Below the pieces are notes generated by a model. The model saw only the letters and a program-made list of their open reading frames with translations, made no database searches and was not told the origin of the DNA. The position numbers were made by a program, and so were the translations under genes. From the NCBI RefSeq assembly GCF_003298505.1, contig NZ_QNGB01000022.1, positions 1-57,522 on the forward strand: a stretch of DNA of 57,522 nucleotides, given 5' to 3'. The stretch's first letter is position 1. Each line of letters begins with the position of its first letter. This document shows, piece by piece, positions 8,786 through 17,874 of this stretch. Origin of the DNA: Roseovarius sp. TE539. Its GTDB lineage: Bacteria; Pseudomonadota; Alphaproteobacteria; Rhodobacterales; Rhodobacteraceae.

Positions 8786-10197
8786 AGCCGGTCCCCGATC
8801 AGGAACTGTGCGGCCCTGTCCAACCGGATATGCGGCGGACCTTCCCCGGGCCTCAGGGTGATCCGCGCAGGGGCGAAATTCATCGCGCCGAATTCCTGGT
8901 CCAGCCACGCGGCATGCCCTTGCCTTGCCGGATCGAGAATGGCGCGCGGGTCCTCGGGCAGGGCACCGGGGTGAAAGGCCGCCTGCCGCCCGTCGTCCAG
9001 AAGGCGCCCGCGCACGCAATCCAGTGTCTGCCCGCCGTGCCGGCGGGTTTCCTCGGTGGTTGCCCGCAGTGACGCGATCGCCATGGCGCCGGTCCTGGCA
9101 CCGGCGAAATCCGCCCGGTCGCGGGCGCGGCGCATCATGGCTTCCATGATGGCGCTCAGGCGGCCGTGCTGGGAATGGTGCAGGTGATCCGCCTTGGTGG
9201 CCGCGAAGAGGATCCGCTCCACCCGTCTGCCGCGCAGCAGCCGCGCGAGGAACGGATTCCGTCCCGGGCGGAAGGCGGACAGGATACCGGTCATCGTGTC
9301 CTGCAGGTCCGCCACTGCCGGAGGCCCGGAATGGATCGCCCCAAGGGTATCGACAAGCACCACCTGGCGGTCGATCCGCGCGAAATGATCCCGAAAGAAC
9401 GGGCGGACCACCTTGCTGCGATACGCGTCAAAGCGGCGCTCCATCTCGCGCCACAGCCCTCGGCGCGGCGGGCTGTGTTCGGGCGGCAATGGCGCGAAGG
9501 TGACGACGGGCGAGCCTTCCAGCTCTCCCGGCAGCAGGAAACGGCCGGGGCCGACGCCCGCGAACCCGGCATCGCGCGCCGTCATCAGGTAGCGTGTGTA
9601 GAGATCGGAAAGCTCGCCGATGGATGTCGCGTCCCAGTCCTTGCGCCCCTGTGCCGCGTGCGCCGCCGCCAGGAAGCTGTCGGCACCGGGCCGACCGGTC
9701 ATGCGTTCGAGGACACCCGCGGACCACCCCCTGTAATCCATGTCCAGCAATTCGAGGTCAAGAAGCCATTCGCCGGGATAATCGACGATGTCCAGGTGAA
9801 CCGTGCGCGGCCCCTGAAACCCCGAAAGAAGCCCCGCCGGACGCACCCGGAGCGACAGGCGCAGTTCCGAAACGCTGCGGGTGCTTTCGGGCCAGCGGGG
9901 ATCGGCTCCGCTCAATGCGTCGAGATGCGCCTCATACTCGAAGCGGGGCACGGTATCGTCCGGCTGCGGTTGCAAGAATGCGGCCTCGATGCGCCCTTCC
10001 GCCGCCGCCAGAAGCCCGGGCATGCGGGCACGGTCCATCAGGTTTGCCACGAGGGAGGTGATGAAAACCGTCTTGCCGGCCCGCGAAAGCCCGGTCACGC
10101 CGAGACGCACAACCGGTTCCAGAAACGCACCCGAAACTCGGTCACCAAGCGCATCGGTGGCCCGCGTCAACTCGTCGGTGATCCGGGAAATGACCAC
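8782..10197 (-). CDS. YcjX-family GTPase-like protein
   Basis: A 471-residue P-loop protein of the YcjX family (DUF463). Walker A is GLSRAGKT near residues 35-42. DYPGEW (Walker B-like) and a TKAD-like ATKADH guanine-recognition motif follow. It starts with GTG at 10197, preceded by AAGGCGGC. It is co-transcribed with the membrane protein YcjF downstream. The two are usually linked and respond to envelope or heat stress, but no substrate is established. Confidence 0.85.
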   Translation of the reverse strand: MVISRITDELTRATDALGDRVSGAFLEPVVRLGVTGLSRAGKTVFITSLVANLMDRARMPGLLAAAEGRIEAAFLQPQPDDTVPRFEYEAHLDALSGADPRWPESTRSVSELRLSLRVRPAGLLSGFQGPRTVHLDIVDYPGEWLLDLELLDMDYRGWSAGVLERMTGRPGADSFLAAAHAAQGRKDWDATSIGELSDLYTRYLMTARDAGFAGVGPGRFLLPGELEGSPVVTFAPLPPEHSPPRRGLWREMERRFDAYRSKVVRPFFRDHFARIDRQVVLVDTLGAIHSGPPAVADLQDTMTGILSAFRPGRNPFLARLLRGRRVERILFAATKADHLHHSQHGRLSAIMEAMMRRARDRADFAGARTGAMAIASLRATTEETRRHGGQTLDCVRGRLLDDGRQAAFHPGALPEDPRAILDPARQGHAAWLDQEFGAMNFAPARITLRPGEGPPHIRLDRAAQFLIGDRL

Positions 10198-10302
10198 GGA
10201 GCCGCCTTTACCCTCGTTTCCAACGGCAGGTTGAATGCGTCCGGCGCGTCATGCCAACGGCCGGAATGACCACGGCCTCGTGCGGCACGGCGGCAAAGGG
10301 GG

Positions 10303-10321
10303 GTGCAGTCCGCGCCTGCAC
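10303..10321 (-). terminator. Possible terminator after infC
   Basis: On the minus strand GTGCAG-7 nt-CTGCAC forms a 6-bp hairpin about 10 bases beyond the infC stop, followed by a C run and TTT. It is weak by Rho-independent standards. Confidence 0.3.
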
Positions 10322-10331
10322 GGGTCCGGTG

Positions 10332-10877
<546 letters not shown>

Positions 10878-11024
10878 GGCTTCCATCCTTCTGTGGTGTC
10901 GCGGAGTTGAAACGGCAAGGTAAACGCGCGTGCGAGGCGATTCAAGCCGCAAAATAGGCTGATGTGAGCCGACCAAAGCGATATTTTCCCTTGCGCCTTT
11001 CCTTTTTCCACCTCATCTGGAGGC

Positions 11025-11054
11025 TTGAAATTGCAACCTGCGCCAACCTGATAC
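11025..11054 (+). promoter_or_regulatory. Candidate promoter of the acidic repeat protein
   Basis: TTGAAA (11025-11030) and TGATAC (11049-11054) are separated by 18 nt, ending 28 bp before the ATG at 11083. This is a consensus-based guess. Confidence 0.4.
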
Positions 11055-11082
11055 GCGCAGGAATCCTATTTTGGGGGAAACC

Positions 11083-12216
11083 ATGAGAAATCTGCTCTGG
11101 ATCATTCTTGCCGCGGGCGTCCTGGTTGGCGGCTATGTGCTGGTCACCGGAAAATCGCCGCAGGAAATCGTCACCGATGTCGAAGAGGGTCTGCAGGGTG
11201 TGGACGCGCCCGAGCCCCTTGAGGATGCCTCCGAGGCGGCCGGCGAGGTTGCGGAGGAAACAGCCGACGTGGCCGCAGATACGGCGGAGACGGTTGAAAC
11301 AGCGGCCGAGGACACGTTGGAAAGCGCCGGCGAGGTTGCCGACGAAGCCGCCGACACGACCCTTGATGCCGCGGGCGATGCGATGAACATGGCCGAGGAG
11401 GCCGGACAGGACACCGCCGATGCCGCGGCGGATGCCGTGAACGAGGCGATCGACGCCGCGCGCGACACGACGGATGCCGCAACCGATGCCGCCGAAGACC
11501 TTGCCGGTGATGCGGGCGAAGCGGGGGCCGACATGGCAGAGGGCGCCGCAGATATGGCGGAAGAGGCCGTGGACGAGGCAGACGAGGCCGCCGAAGTGGC
11601 CGAGGAAACGACCGCCGACAGCGTTGGCGAAACGGTGGAGGCCGCCGAGGAGGTGAGCGAGGACGCCGCTCAGGCTGCGGAAACGGCCAGCGACACGGCC
11701 GAGGATGCGGTGGAAGTGCCGGCCGAGACGGCCGCCGACTCCGCCGGGGCGGCCGCCGAAGACGCCGAGAACCTGGCGGAGGACACGACCGGGTCGGCCG
11801 GCGAAGCGGCCTCAGGCGCGGACACCGGAAACGGTGACGCAGGGGCGGATACGGCAGCCGCACAGGATGTCGCATCAGACGTGGCGCCCGGTGATGCCGC
11901 AGGTGACGCGGAAGGGGCCGCGGGCGAGGCGATGCCGGAGTCGGATACCGACACGGCCGACACCGTTCCCGCCGCGGACACGGCCGCCGAAGAGACCGGA
12001 ACCCAGGCGGATGCAGGCGCCGACACGTCCGGCGATCTTCCCGAAGCGCTGACGGTTGACGGGTTCGATATGACCAAGGTTGCCGAATTGATCGACGAGT
12101 CCGGCCTGGGCGCCATCGAGAAATCCGTTCTCAAGACCGGTCTCGAAAAGGCCATGAACGATCCCGAGACCCTCGAAGCCGCTCTGGAGAAGGTTCGCGC
12201 GGCGCTCGACCTCTGA
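11083..12216 (+). CDS. Membrane-anchored, highly acidic Ala-rich repeat protein
   Basis: A 377-residue protein. An N-terminal hydrophobic segment (about residues 3-23, NLLWIILAAGVLVGGYVLV) acts as an uncleaved anchor or signal. About 270 residues of degenerate A/E/D/T/S-rich repeats follow (EVAEETADVAADTAET and similar). They are almost free of aromatic, Lys and Arg residues, so the protein is extremely acidic. The last 50-55 residues form a distinct domain (VDGFDMTKVAELIDESG onward) with normal composition. The repeat part resembles LEA-like or apolipoprotein-like amphipathic helices. ATG at 11083 is preceded by GGGGGAAA; a TTG at 11071 is in frame but less likely. Function unknown; an extended envelope spacer is one idea. 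Confidence 0.8.
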   Translation: MRNLLWIILAAGVLVGGYVLVTGKSPQEIVTDVEEGLQGVDAPEPLEDASEAAGEVAEETADVAADTAETVETAAEDTLESAGEVADEAADTTLDAAGDAMNMAEEAGQDTADAAADAVNEAIDAARDTTDAATDAAEDLAGDAGEAGADMAEGAADMAEEAVDEADEAAEVAEETTADSVGETVEAAEEVSEDAAQAAETASDTAEDAVEVPAETAADSAGAAAEDAENLAEDTTGSAGEAASGADTGNGDAGADTAAAQDVASDVAPGDAAGDAEGAAGEAMPESDTDTADTVPAADTAAEETGTQADAGADTSGDLPEALTVDGFDMTKVAELIDESGLGAIEKSVLKTGLEKAMNDPETLEAALEKVRAALDL

Positions 12217-12234
12217 TCCTGCCGCACATGGAAC

Positions 12235-12272
12235 GGCCCGCCGCGCGTGACCGGAACGGTGCGCGGCGGGCC
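12235..12272. terminator. Strong hairpin between convergent genes
   Basis: GGCCCGCCGCGC and GCGCGGCGGGCC form a perfect 12-bp stem with a 14-nt loop, between the stops of the repeat protein (+) and fpr (-). There is no T run, but its position and symmetry suit a shared bidirectional terminator. Confidence 0.6.
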
Positions 12273-12304
12273 TGGTTGATCCCGGTGTCCGGTAACGGTC
12301 CTGC

Positions 12305-13153
12305 TCAGTCCAGGAAGGCCTTTTCGACCACGTATTCGCGTGGCGCGGAATTTGCCCCCTCGCGCAAGCCGTATTCTTCCAGCATTTCCTTGATTTCGAG
12401 GTTGAAGGCCAGGTTGCCACAGACCATGGCGCGATCGGTTTCGGGGCTCAGCGGCTTGACCTCGAGATCCTCGAACACCTCTCCCGAGCGCATCAGATCG
12501 GTGATCCGGCCCATCTTGGGGCTCTCTTCGCGGGTGGTCGTGGGATAATAGCGCAGCTTCTCGTGGAAGTCTTCGCCGATCAGCTCTTCCAGCAGTTCGT
12601 CGGAGCGGATGCCTTCGATGATGTCCTGACCGTATTGAAGCTCGCCCACCTCCCGGCAGGTGTGGGTGACGATGATTTCTTCGTAATCCTCATAGGTCTG
12701 CGGATCGCGCAGTAGCGAGGCGAAGGGGGCGATCCCGGTTCCGGTTGCGAAGAACCAGATCCGCTTTCCCGGCAACAGGGCGTCATGCACCAGAGTACCC
12801 ACGGGCTTGGGGCGCAGAATGATCTGGTCACCGGGTTCGATATGCTGCAGTTTCGACGTCAGCGGCCCATCCTGAACCTTGATCGAGTAGAATTCCAGTT
12901 CATCGTCCCAGGACGGTGACGCGATGGAATAGGCCCGCAACAGTGGCTTCTGTTTGCCTGTCTTCGGGTCCAGATCGCCCATCAGCCCGAGCATCACGAA
13001 TTCTCCCGATCGGAAGCGCAAGGATTGCGGGCGGGTTACACGGAAGGAAAACAATCGGTCGGTGTAGTGCTTCACCTGCGTCACTTCCTGCGCGTCCGGC
13101 AGGGTGGGGGTGTTGATGGCCTTGGCTTCGGTCACGGAAGAAATCTCGTTCAT
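12305..13153 (-). CDS. fpr: Ferredoxin/flavodoxin-NADP+ reductase
   Basis: A 282-residue FAD flavoenzyme of the bacterial Fpr type, passing electrons between NADPH and ferredoxin or flavodoxin. RAYSIASP binds FAD. GTLVHDALLPGKRIWFFATGTGIAPFASLLR holds the loop and the GTGIAPF nucleotide motif; THTCREVGEL and VCGNLAFNLE follow, and the C-terminal REYVVEKAF matches the family. Start at 13153 (MNEISSV) has GGAG upstream; 13207 is an alternative. It follows DUF934 by 71 bp on the same strand and so lies behind the sulfur genes. It could supply reductant to the sulfite reductase, which has no flavoprotein partner here; that link is inferred. Confidence 0.93.
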   Translation of the reverse strand: MNEISSVTEAKAINTPTLPDAQEVTQVKHYTDRLFSFRVTRPQSLRFRSGEFVMLGLMGDLDPKTGKQKPLLRAYSIASPSWDDELEFYSIKVQDGPLTSKLQHIEPGDQIILRPKPVGTLVHDALLPGKRIWFFATGTGIAPFASLLRDPQTYEDYEEIIVTHTCREVGELQYGQDIIEGIRSDELLEELIGEDFHEKLRYYPTTTREESPKMGRITDLMRSGEVFEDLEVKPLSPETDRAMVCGNLAFNLEIKEMLEEYGLREGANSAPREYVVEKAFLD

Positions 13154-13224
13154 TGGCTCCACTGCCGGTTTCGATAAACCGACATCTCCTAGTAATCTTT
13201 GATCCATGTCAGGTGAAGGGGGTA

Positions 13225-13632
13225 TCAGCCGCGAAGGCGCGACTGATAGTCATGGGCCCGCCAGTCCGACCGGAAAAGCCACTGATCCTGCGGCTGCCGG
13301 CGGGCCAGGTCGTCACTTATCTCGATCTCGTCGAACCCGGCGCGGCGGGCCATCGCGTACTGGTCCGCGATGACGTGACCGCGGGCGCGCAGGCGCCCCC
13401 GATATCCCATCAAACGCAGCTGACGCGCTATGGTGAAGCCCCGACCATCCGCGAAGGACGGGAAATCCACCCGGATCATGCCAAGTGACGGCAACAGCGC
13501 GGCAAGGCTTGCCGGGTCGGTGTCGGAAGGCAGGTCCACGGCTTCGGATCGTGATGTCGCCTCTTGCGGCGGAACGATTGCCATGTCCAGATCTTCCTCG
13601 GCAAAGCCGGTGTCCTTCACGATAACGGTCAT
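13225..13632 (-). CDS. DUF934-family protein of the sulfur operon
   Basis: A 135-residue protein with the DUF934 core (LPSLGMIRVDFPSFADGRGF, QLRLMGYRGRLRARGHVIADQ and DEIEI). Its ATG overlaps the cysH stop by 4 bp, so it is translationally coupled to APS reductase. The family is repeatedly found beside assimilatory sulfate-reduction genes and is assumed to help sulfite reduction, but no reaction is established. Confidence 0.85.
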   Translation of the reverse strand: MTVIVKDTGFAEEDLDMAIVPPQEATSRSEAVDLPSDTDPASLAALLPSLGMIRVDFPSFADGRGFTIARQLRLMGYRGRLRARGHVIADQYAMARRAGFDEIEISDDLARRQPQDQWLFRSDWRAHDYQSRLRG

Positions 13633-14363
13633 GCGTTTTCTCCCTGGCGGATCACGCGGCCATTGGCAAAGTGAATACCGCATTCGGTTTTTTCCTCGCC
13701 ACGCCAACGGCCTGCGCGTGGATCTTCATCTTCGGATACAGGTGACGTGCATGGCATGCACCCGATCGAAGGATACCCCTTCGTCACCAGCGGATGCCGC
13801 GGCAATCGGTTTTCTTCCATGTAGGTGCGCACGTCGCCCGGCGCCCAATGCGCCAGCGGATTGACCTTGATGCGGCCGGTTTCCGGCTCGGTCTCGAAGA
13901 AATCCATGTCGGCGCGCATTCCGCCCTGATACCGCTTGCGCCCGGTGATCCAGCCGTCGAAACCTTCCAGCGCGCGGTTCAGCGGTTCGGTCTTGCGCAG
14001 CGCACAGCAGCTTTCGGTGTCGCGTTGGTGCAGGGTTCGGTCCGGATCCCGGCGCGACAGGTCGGTCGCGGATGCGCGGATCACCCGCACGTCGCGCAGC
14101 CCCAACCGCTCGCTCACCTCCTGCTGATAGACCAGCGTTTCCGCAAACAGCATCTCGGTATCCAGAAAGATCACCGGGGTGTCACGCCGGAGAACCGATA
14201 CCATGTGAAGAAGCACCACGGATTCGGCCCCGAAACTCGACACCAGCGCCAGCTTGCCCGCCTTGGGGTCCGTCAACGCGTGATCAAGCACCGAAATCGC
14301 CGAATGCAGCCTGTACCAGTTGTTGAGCCCGCCAACCCGGGCGTTCAGATCATTGTGCGGCAT
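13629..14363 (-). CDS. cysH: Assimilatory APS reductase (CysH)
   Basis: A 244-residue reductase converting APS to sulfite with thioredoxin or glutathione. The PP-loop-like SSFGAES is at 42-48. The four Fe-S cysteines are CC at about 119-120 and C202/C205 in GCMPC. They mark it as the APS-specific [4Fe-4S] type rather than the PAPS type. The catalytic Cys is in ECGIH (about 228). The start at 14363 gives the family N-terminus and overlaps the end of cysI by 14 bp; DUF934 follows with a 4-bp overlap. cysND, needed to make APS, is not in view. Confidence 0.95.
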   Translation of the reverse strand: MPHNDLNARVGGLNNWYRLHSAISVLDHALTDPKAGKLALVSSFGAESVVLLHMVSVLRRDTPVIFLDTEMLFAETLVYQQEVSERLGLRDVRVIRASATDLSRRDPDRTLHQRDTESCCALRKTEPLNRALEGFDGWITGRKRYQGGMRADMDFFETEPETGRIKVNPLAHWAPGDVRTYMEENRLPRHPLVTKGYPSIGCMPCTSPVSEDEDPRAGRWRGEEKTECGIHFANGRVIRQGENA

Positions 14364-16017
14364 AAGCCTCGACCTCGTCGTAAAGAGCGGCCTTGAACGG
14401 CGCCATGCCAAGCCGCCGATAGGTTTGCAGGAACGTCTCCTGCGGATCCGTGCGGTGGTCCAGGTAGGCATGGACGATCCGTTCGATCGCCGGGATGATC
14501 TCGGCGGCGGAAAAGCCCGGCCCGGTGCGATCCCCGAGTGCGGCGGCCTCCGAGCCGTCCCCGCCAAGTGTGATCTGGTAGTTCTCCACCCCCGCGCGAT
14601 CGAGCCCCAGAATGCCGATATGGCCCACATGATGGTGCCCGCAGGCATTGATGCAGCCCGAGATCTTTATCTTCAATGCGCCGATCTCGTGCTCCAGCTT
14701 CAGTTCATCGAACCGTGTCGCGATTTCCTGTGCGATCGGGATCGAGCGTGCAGTCGCCAAAGCGCAGTAATCCATCCCCGGGCAGGCGATGATGTCGCTG
14801 ACAAGCCCGATATTGGCAGTCGCCAGCCCCGCATCCCGAAGGCTTGCATGCACTGCCGGCAGATCGGATTTGTGCACGTGGGGCAGGATCACGTTCTGCT
14901 CGTGGCTGATGCGCAATTCGTCATGGCCGTACCGCTCGGCCAGATCGGCCATCACGCGCATCTGTGTAGCACTCGCGTCTCCCGGGGTGGCGCCGTGTGC
15001 CTTGAGGCTGATCTGGACGATGGCATGATCCGGGGCGCGATGCGCGGCAAGATTGGTATCGCACCATGAACGAAAGACCGGATCGGTCCGGTACGCGCTT
15101 TCGAATCCGGCCGTCGCCCGGTCGTGCAGGGCCGGCGGCGCGAAGGCGGCCTTGATCTCTTTGAAAAGCGTCTGGTCGATACCGCTGAACGTTGGACGCA
15201 GCATTTCGAACCGTTCTTCCACGCGGGTGCGGATATCGTCGATCCCGTGTTCGTGCACGGTGATCTTGATCCGGCTCTTGAACTTGTTGTCGCGCCGGCC
15301 CAGCAGGTTCCAGACGCTCACGATGGCCTCCAGATAGGGCAGCAGATCGGCCTGCGGCAGGAAGTCCCGGATCACCTTGCCGATCATCGGCGTCCGGCCG
15401 AGGCCGCCGCCCACGATCACCTCGAAGCCCGGCTTGCCGTCACGCTCGACCATGCGCAGGCCGATGTCATGAGCGCGCGTCACGGCGCGGTCATTGGGGC
15501 TGCCGGTGATCGCGATCTTGAATTTCCGCGGCAGGAACTGGAATTCCGGATGGTCGGTGGACCATTGCCGGATCAGTTCGGCGACCGGCCTGGGATCTGC
15601 GATCTCGTCCGCCGCGGCGCCGGCGAAATGGTCTGCCGTGACGTTCCGGATCGTGTTGCCCGAGGTCTGGATCGCGTGCATTTCCACCTCGGCCAGCGCA
15701 TCAAGGATATCCGGCACGTCGTTCAGTCTTGGCCAGTTGAACTGAATGTTCTGGCGGGTGGTGAAATGGCCATAGCCCTTGTCCCACCGCTCGGCGATAT
15801 GGGCCAGTTGCCGCATCTTGCGGCTGTCGAGCGTGCCATAGGGGATCGCCACGCGCAGCATGTAGGCGTGCAGCTGGAGATAGAGCCCGTTCATCAGGCG
15901 CAGCGGCCTGAATTCATCCTCCGTCAGGTGGCCGGCGACGCGCCGTTCCACCTGTGCGCGGAACTGGCGGTTGCGCTCGGCGACAAAGGCGGCGTCGAAT
16001 TCGTTGTAATCATACAT
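14350..16017 (-). CDS. cysI: Sulfite reductase, siroheme/[4Fe-4S] subunit
   Basis: A 555-residue enzyme for the six-electron reduction of sulfite to sulfide. The cluster and siroheme ligands are ACPGMDYC (C412, C418) and SGCINACGHHHVGH (C455, C459). The two-repeat nitrite/sulfite reductase fold is seen in GHFTTRQNIQFNW and ISHEQNVILPH. It is preceded by DUF2849 (8-bp overlap) and followed by cysH (14-bp overlap). No CysJ flavoprotein is present, so electrons probably come from ferredoxin or a separate reductase. A related nitrite reductase is possible by fold alone, but the cysG/cysH context fixes the role. The frame extends upstream to 16128; 16017 is the sensible start. Confidence 0.94.
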   Translation of the reverse strand: MYDYNEFDAAFVAERNRQFRAQVERRVAGHLTEDEFRPLRLMNGLYLQLHAYMLRVAIPYGTLDSRKMRQLAHIAERWDKGYGHFTTRQNIQFNWPRLNDVPDILDALAEVEMHAIQTSGNTIRNVTADHFAGAAADEIADPRPVAELIRQWSTDHPEFQFLPRKFKIAITGSPNDRAVTRAHDIGLRMVERDGKPGFEVIVGGGLGRTPMIGKVIRDFLPQADLLPYLEAIVSVWNLLGRRDNKFKSRIKITVHEHGIDDIRTRVEERFEMLRPTFSGIDQTLFKEIKAAFAPPALHDRATAGFESAYRTDPVFRSWCDTNLAAHRAPDHAIVQISLKAHGATPGDASATQMRVMADLAERYGHDELRISHEQNVILPHVHKSDLPAVHASLRDAGLATANIGLVSDIIACPGMDYCALATARSIPIAQEIATRFDELKLEHEIGALKIKISGCINACGHHHVGHIGILGLDRAGVENYQITLGGDGSEAAALGDRTGPGFSAAEIIPAIERIVHAYLDHRTDPQETFLQTYRRLGMAPFKAALYDEVEAYAAQ

Positions 16018-16318
16018 CGGAAGGCTCCGCTTGTTTGCCATGAGGGTAGTTGGAGGGGCCGGTGCGGCGGAAATCCTCGCGGAAATGGGCCGGCTCGGGG
16101 CCGTTCGGCCCGGGCTGCACCTCTGCAAGATAGACGCCCACGACCGCGTCGGGCTGGCCGTCGGCCTGCATCAGACGCAGGTCGGCCTGTCCCTTGTCGT
16201 AAAGGATCTCGGCCTCTGAGAGATGCCGTGTCCAGCGGTCATCGGCGGTCAGATAGACGACATCGCCCTCCAACAGCGCATTCGCGGTCACGACCTTGGG
16301 GGAAAAGGGTTTGGCCAT
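16010..16318 (-). CDS. DUF2849-family protein
   Basis: A 102-residue protein with the DUF2849 pattern (SPKVVTANALLEGDVVYLT, WTRHLSEAEI and VVGVYLAEV). It is one base from the cysG stop and overlaps cysI by 8 bp. Alphaproteobacterial sulfur operons commonly carry it at exactly this place. Its role is unknown; a small accessory of sulfite reductase is inferred from the constant linkage. Confidence 0.85.
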   Translation of the reverse strand: MAKPFSPKVVTANALLEGDVVYLTADDRWTRHLSEAEILYDKGQADLRLMQADGQPDAVVGVYLAEVQPGPNGPEPAHFREDFRRTGPSNYPHGKQAEPSDV

Positions 16319-16319
16319 G

Positions 16320-17729
16320 TCAGGCAAGCTCCTGTTGGTGCGGTGTCTTGTCGGTTTCCGCGGGGCCGGCATTCACATCGCGCGGCGCCAGACCGTAGAA
16401 GGTCAGGGCAGGCCCCGTGATACCGGCGCCGTTCAGATCGGCGGGCAGCGTTGCAAGGGTGCTGGCCAGTACGGTCTGATCGGGACGCGAGGCGTTCTCG
16501 ACGATCGTGACCGGCGTATCGCGCGGGGCGCCGTGCATCAGAAGCCGGCCCTGAATGAAACGCGCAGACTTTTTGCCCATGTAGATCGCGGCCACCTCTT
16601 CCTGACGGGCGAGCGCCGTCCAGTCATGATCCGCAAAGCCCTTGATGTCGTGCCCGGTCAGCAGCCTTACAGACGAGTTGCGCCCCCTTCGGGTCAGGCT
16701 TTGCCCGATGGCGGCGACACTGGCGGAGGCAGCGGTGATACCCGGAACCACGTGCCATCCGACACCGGCCGCCTCGACCGCCGCGATCTCTTCGTCAAGG
16801 CGGCCGAATACCGTCGGATCGCCCCCCTTGAGACGGACCACCTGCGCCCCGTCGGCCGCATGGCGGGTTATCAGTGCATTTATGTCCGCCTGCTTCATGG
16901 CGGGGCCGAAACCCTGTTTGCCGGCGTCGATCATGACGGCTTCGCGCCGCGCAAGCTCAAGGATGCCGGGCGTGACAAGGCGATCGTGAATCACGACATC
17001 GGCCGTGTCGAGCGCCTTGCGCGCCTTGAGGGTCAACAGCTCGGGATCTCCCGGCCCGGCCCCGACGAATGCCACATGGCCGGTGTTGGATTGCCGGGCC
17101 AGGTGTTTTTCCAGAAGAGCCCGAAGGCTGGCCTTGGCGTCAGTCTCGCCGCCTCGATCCATGGCACGGGGGCCTTCCTTGAAATAGAATTCAGACCAGA
17201 AATCACGGCGCCGACGCCCGAAGGGCAGCACATCGGCCGCCCGGCGGAACGCCTTTCCGACCCGCGCCAGCGCGCCAAGCATGGCCGGCAACCTTTCCTC
17301 GAGATCCGCCTTGATCGCCCGGGCGAGGACCGGCGCCGCCCCCTCCGTGCCGATAGCCACGGTCACGGGATCACGGTCCACGATGGCAGGGGTGATAAAC
17401 TGGCTGTCTTCCAGGTTGTCCACGATGTTCACCAGCGCCCCGTCCGCACGGGCGAGTGCCGCGGTGCGCGTGTCTTCGGTGCTGTCCTCATCCGCAGCAT
17501 AGAACAGCGCCGCGCAAAGCGCGTCACCGGGCTGCATGCGGCGCCTGTGCAGCGTCAGTCGGCCGGCGGCTTCCCACGCCTCGATCTCGCCGGACGGGGC
17601 AGGGGCGAAGACCGTCAGCCGGGCCTCGGTTTTCAGGAGCAGGCGCAGCTTGGCCAGCGCGGCCTCGCCACCGCCCGACAGGACGACGCGCCGCCCCTCG
17701 AGTGCGACAAAGATTGGAAAATGCTTCAT
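16320..17729 (-). CDS. cysG: Siroheme synthase, trifunctional CysG
   Basis: A 469-residue fusion that makes siroheme from uroporphyrinogen III. The N-terminal precorrin-2 dehydrogenase/ferrochelatase half (1-about 210) has the NAD-binding VVLSGGGEAALAK. The C-terminal SAM-dependent methyltransferase half shows VAFVGAGPGDPELLTLKA, VRLKGGDPTVFGR and VVPGITAA. It heads the sulfur operon and supplies the cofactor of the sulfite reductase two genes downstream. The ATG at 17729 starts MKHFPIFVAL; an upstream frame to 17837 runs through the regulatory region and is unlikely. Confidence 0.94.
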   Translation of the reverse strand: MKHFPIFVALEGRRVVLSGGGEAALAKLRLLLKTEARLTVFAPAPSGEIEAWEAAGRLTLHRRRMQPGDALCAALFYAADEDSTEDTRTAALARADGALVNIVDNLEDSQFITPAIVDRDPVTVAIGTEGAAPVLARAIKADLEERLPAMLGALARVGKAFRRAADVLPFGRRRRDFWSEFYFKEGPRAMDRGGETDAKASLRALLEKHLARQSNTGHVAFVGAGPGDPELLTLKARKALDTADVVIHDRLVTPGILELARREAVMIDAGKQGFGPAMKQADINALITRHAADGAQVVRLKGGDPTVFGRLDEEIAAVEAAGVGWHVVPGITAASASVAAIGQSLTRRGRNSSVRLLTGHDIKGFADHDWTALARQEEVAAIYMGKKSARFIQGRLLMHGAPRDTPVTIVENASRPDQTVLASTLATLPADLNGAGITGPALTFYGLAPRDVNAGPAETDKTPHQQELA

Positions 17730-17750
17730 GGCGACGCTCCGGCAATCCGA

Positions 17751-17779
17751 TTGACTTCCCCCGTAATATAGAAAATATT
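17751..17779 (+). promoter_or_regulatory. Candidate promoter of the Lrp-type gene with overlapping 15-bp dyad
   Basis: TTGACT (17751-17756), 17 nt, then AATATT (17774-17779). The dyad AATAT-AGAAA-ATATT (17765-17779) covers the -10. Fifteen-bp AT-rich dyads are the known operator form of Lrp/AsnC proteins. It lies between cysG and the divergent regulator and could serve autoregulation and cys control together. Inferred from pattern. Confidence 0.55.
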
Positions 17780-17874
17780 CCCACCCATTCGCCATATGGA
17801 TGACAGAATAAGAACACTCGTTCCACCAAGGCATCATTATGGCTTGATTGTTCCAGACGAGGGAAATTTACGGA

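Noticed and set aside
11171..11875. Pro/Arg-rich minus-strand frame opposite the acidic repeat protein
   Set aside because: A necessary by-product of GCN/GAN repeats read in reverse; no start context.
15124..17771. Long plus-strand frames opposite cysI and cysG (424 and 491 residues)
   Set aside because: Codon-position shadows; the opposite strand encodes complete, motif-bearing enzymes.
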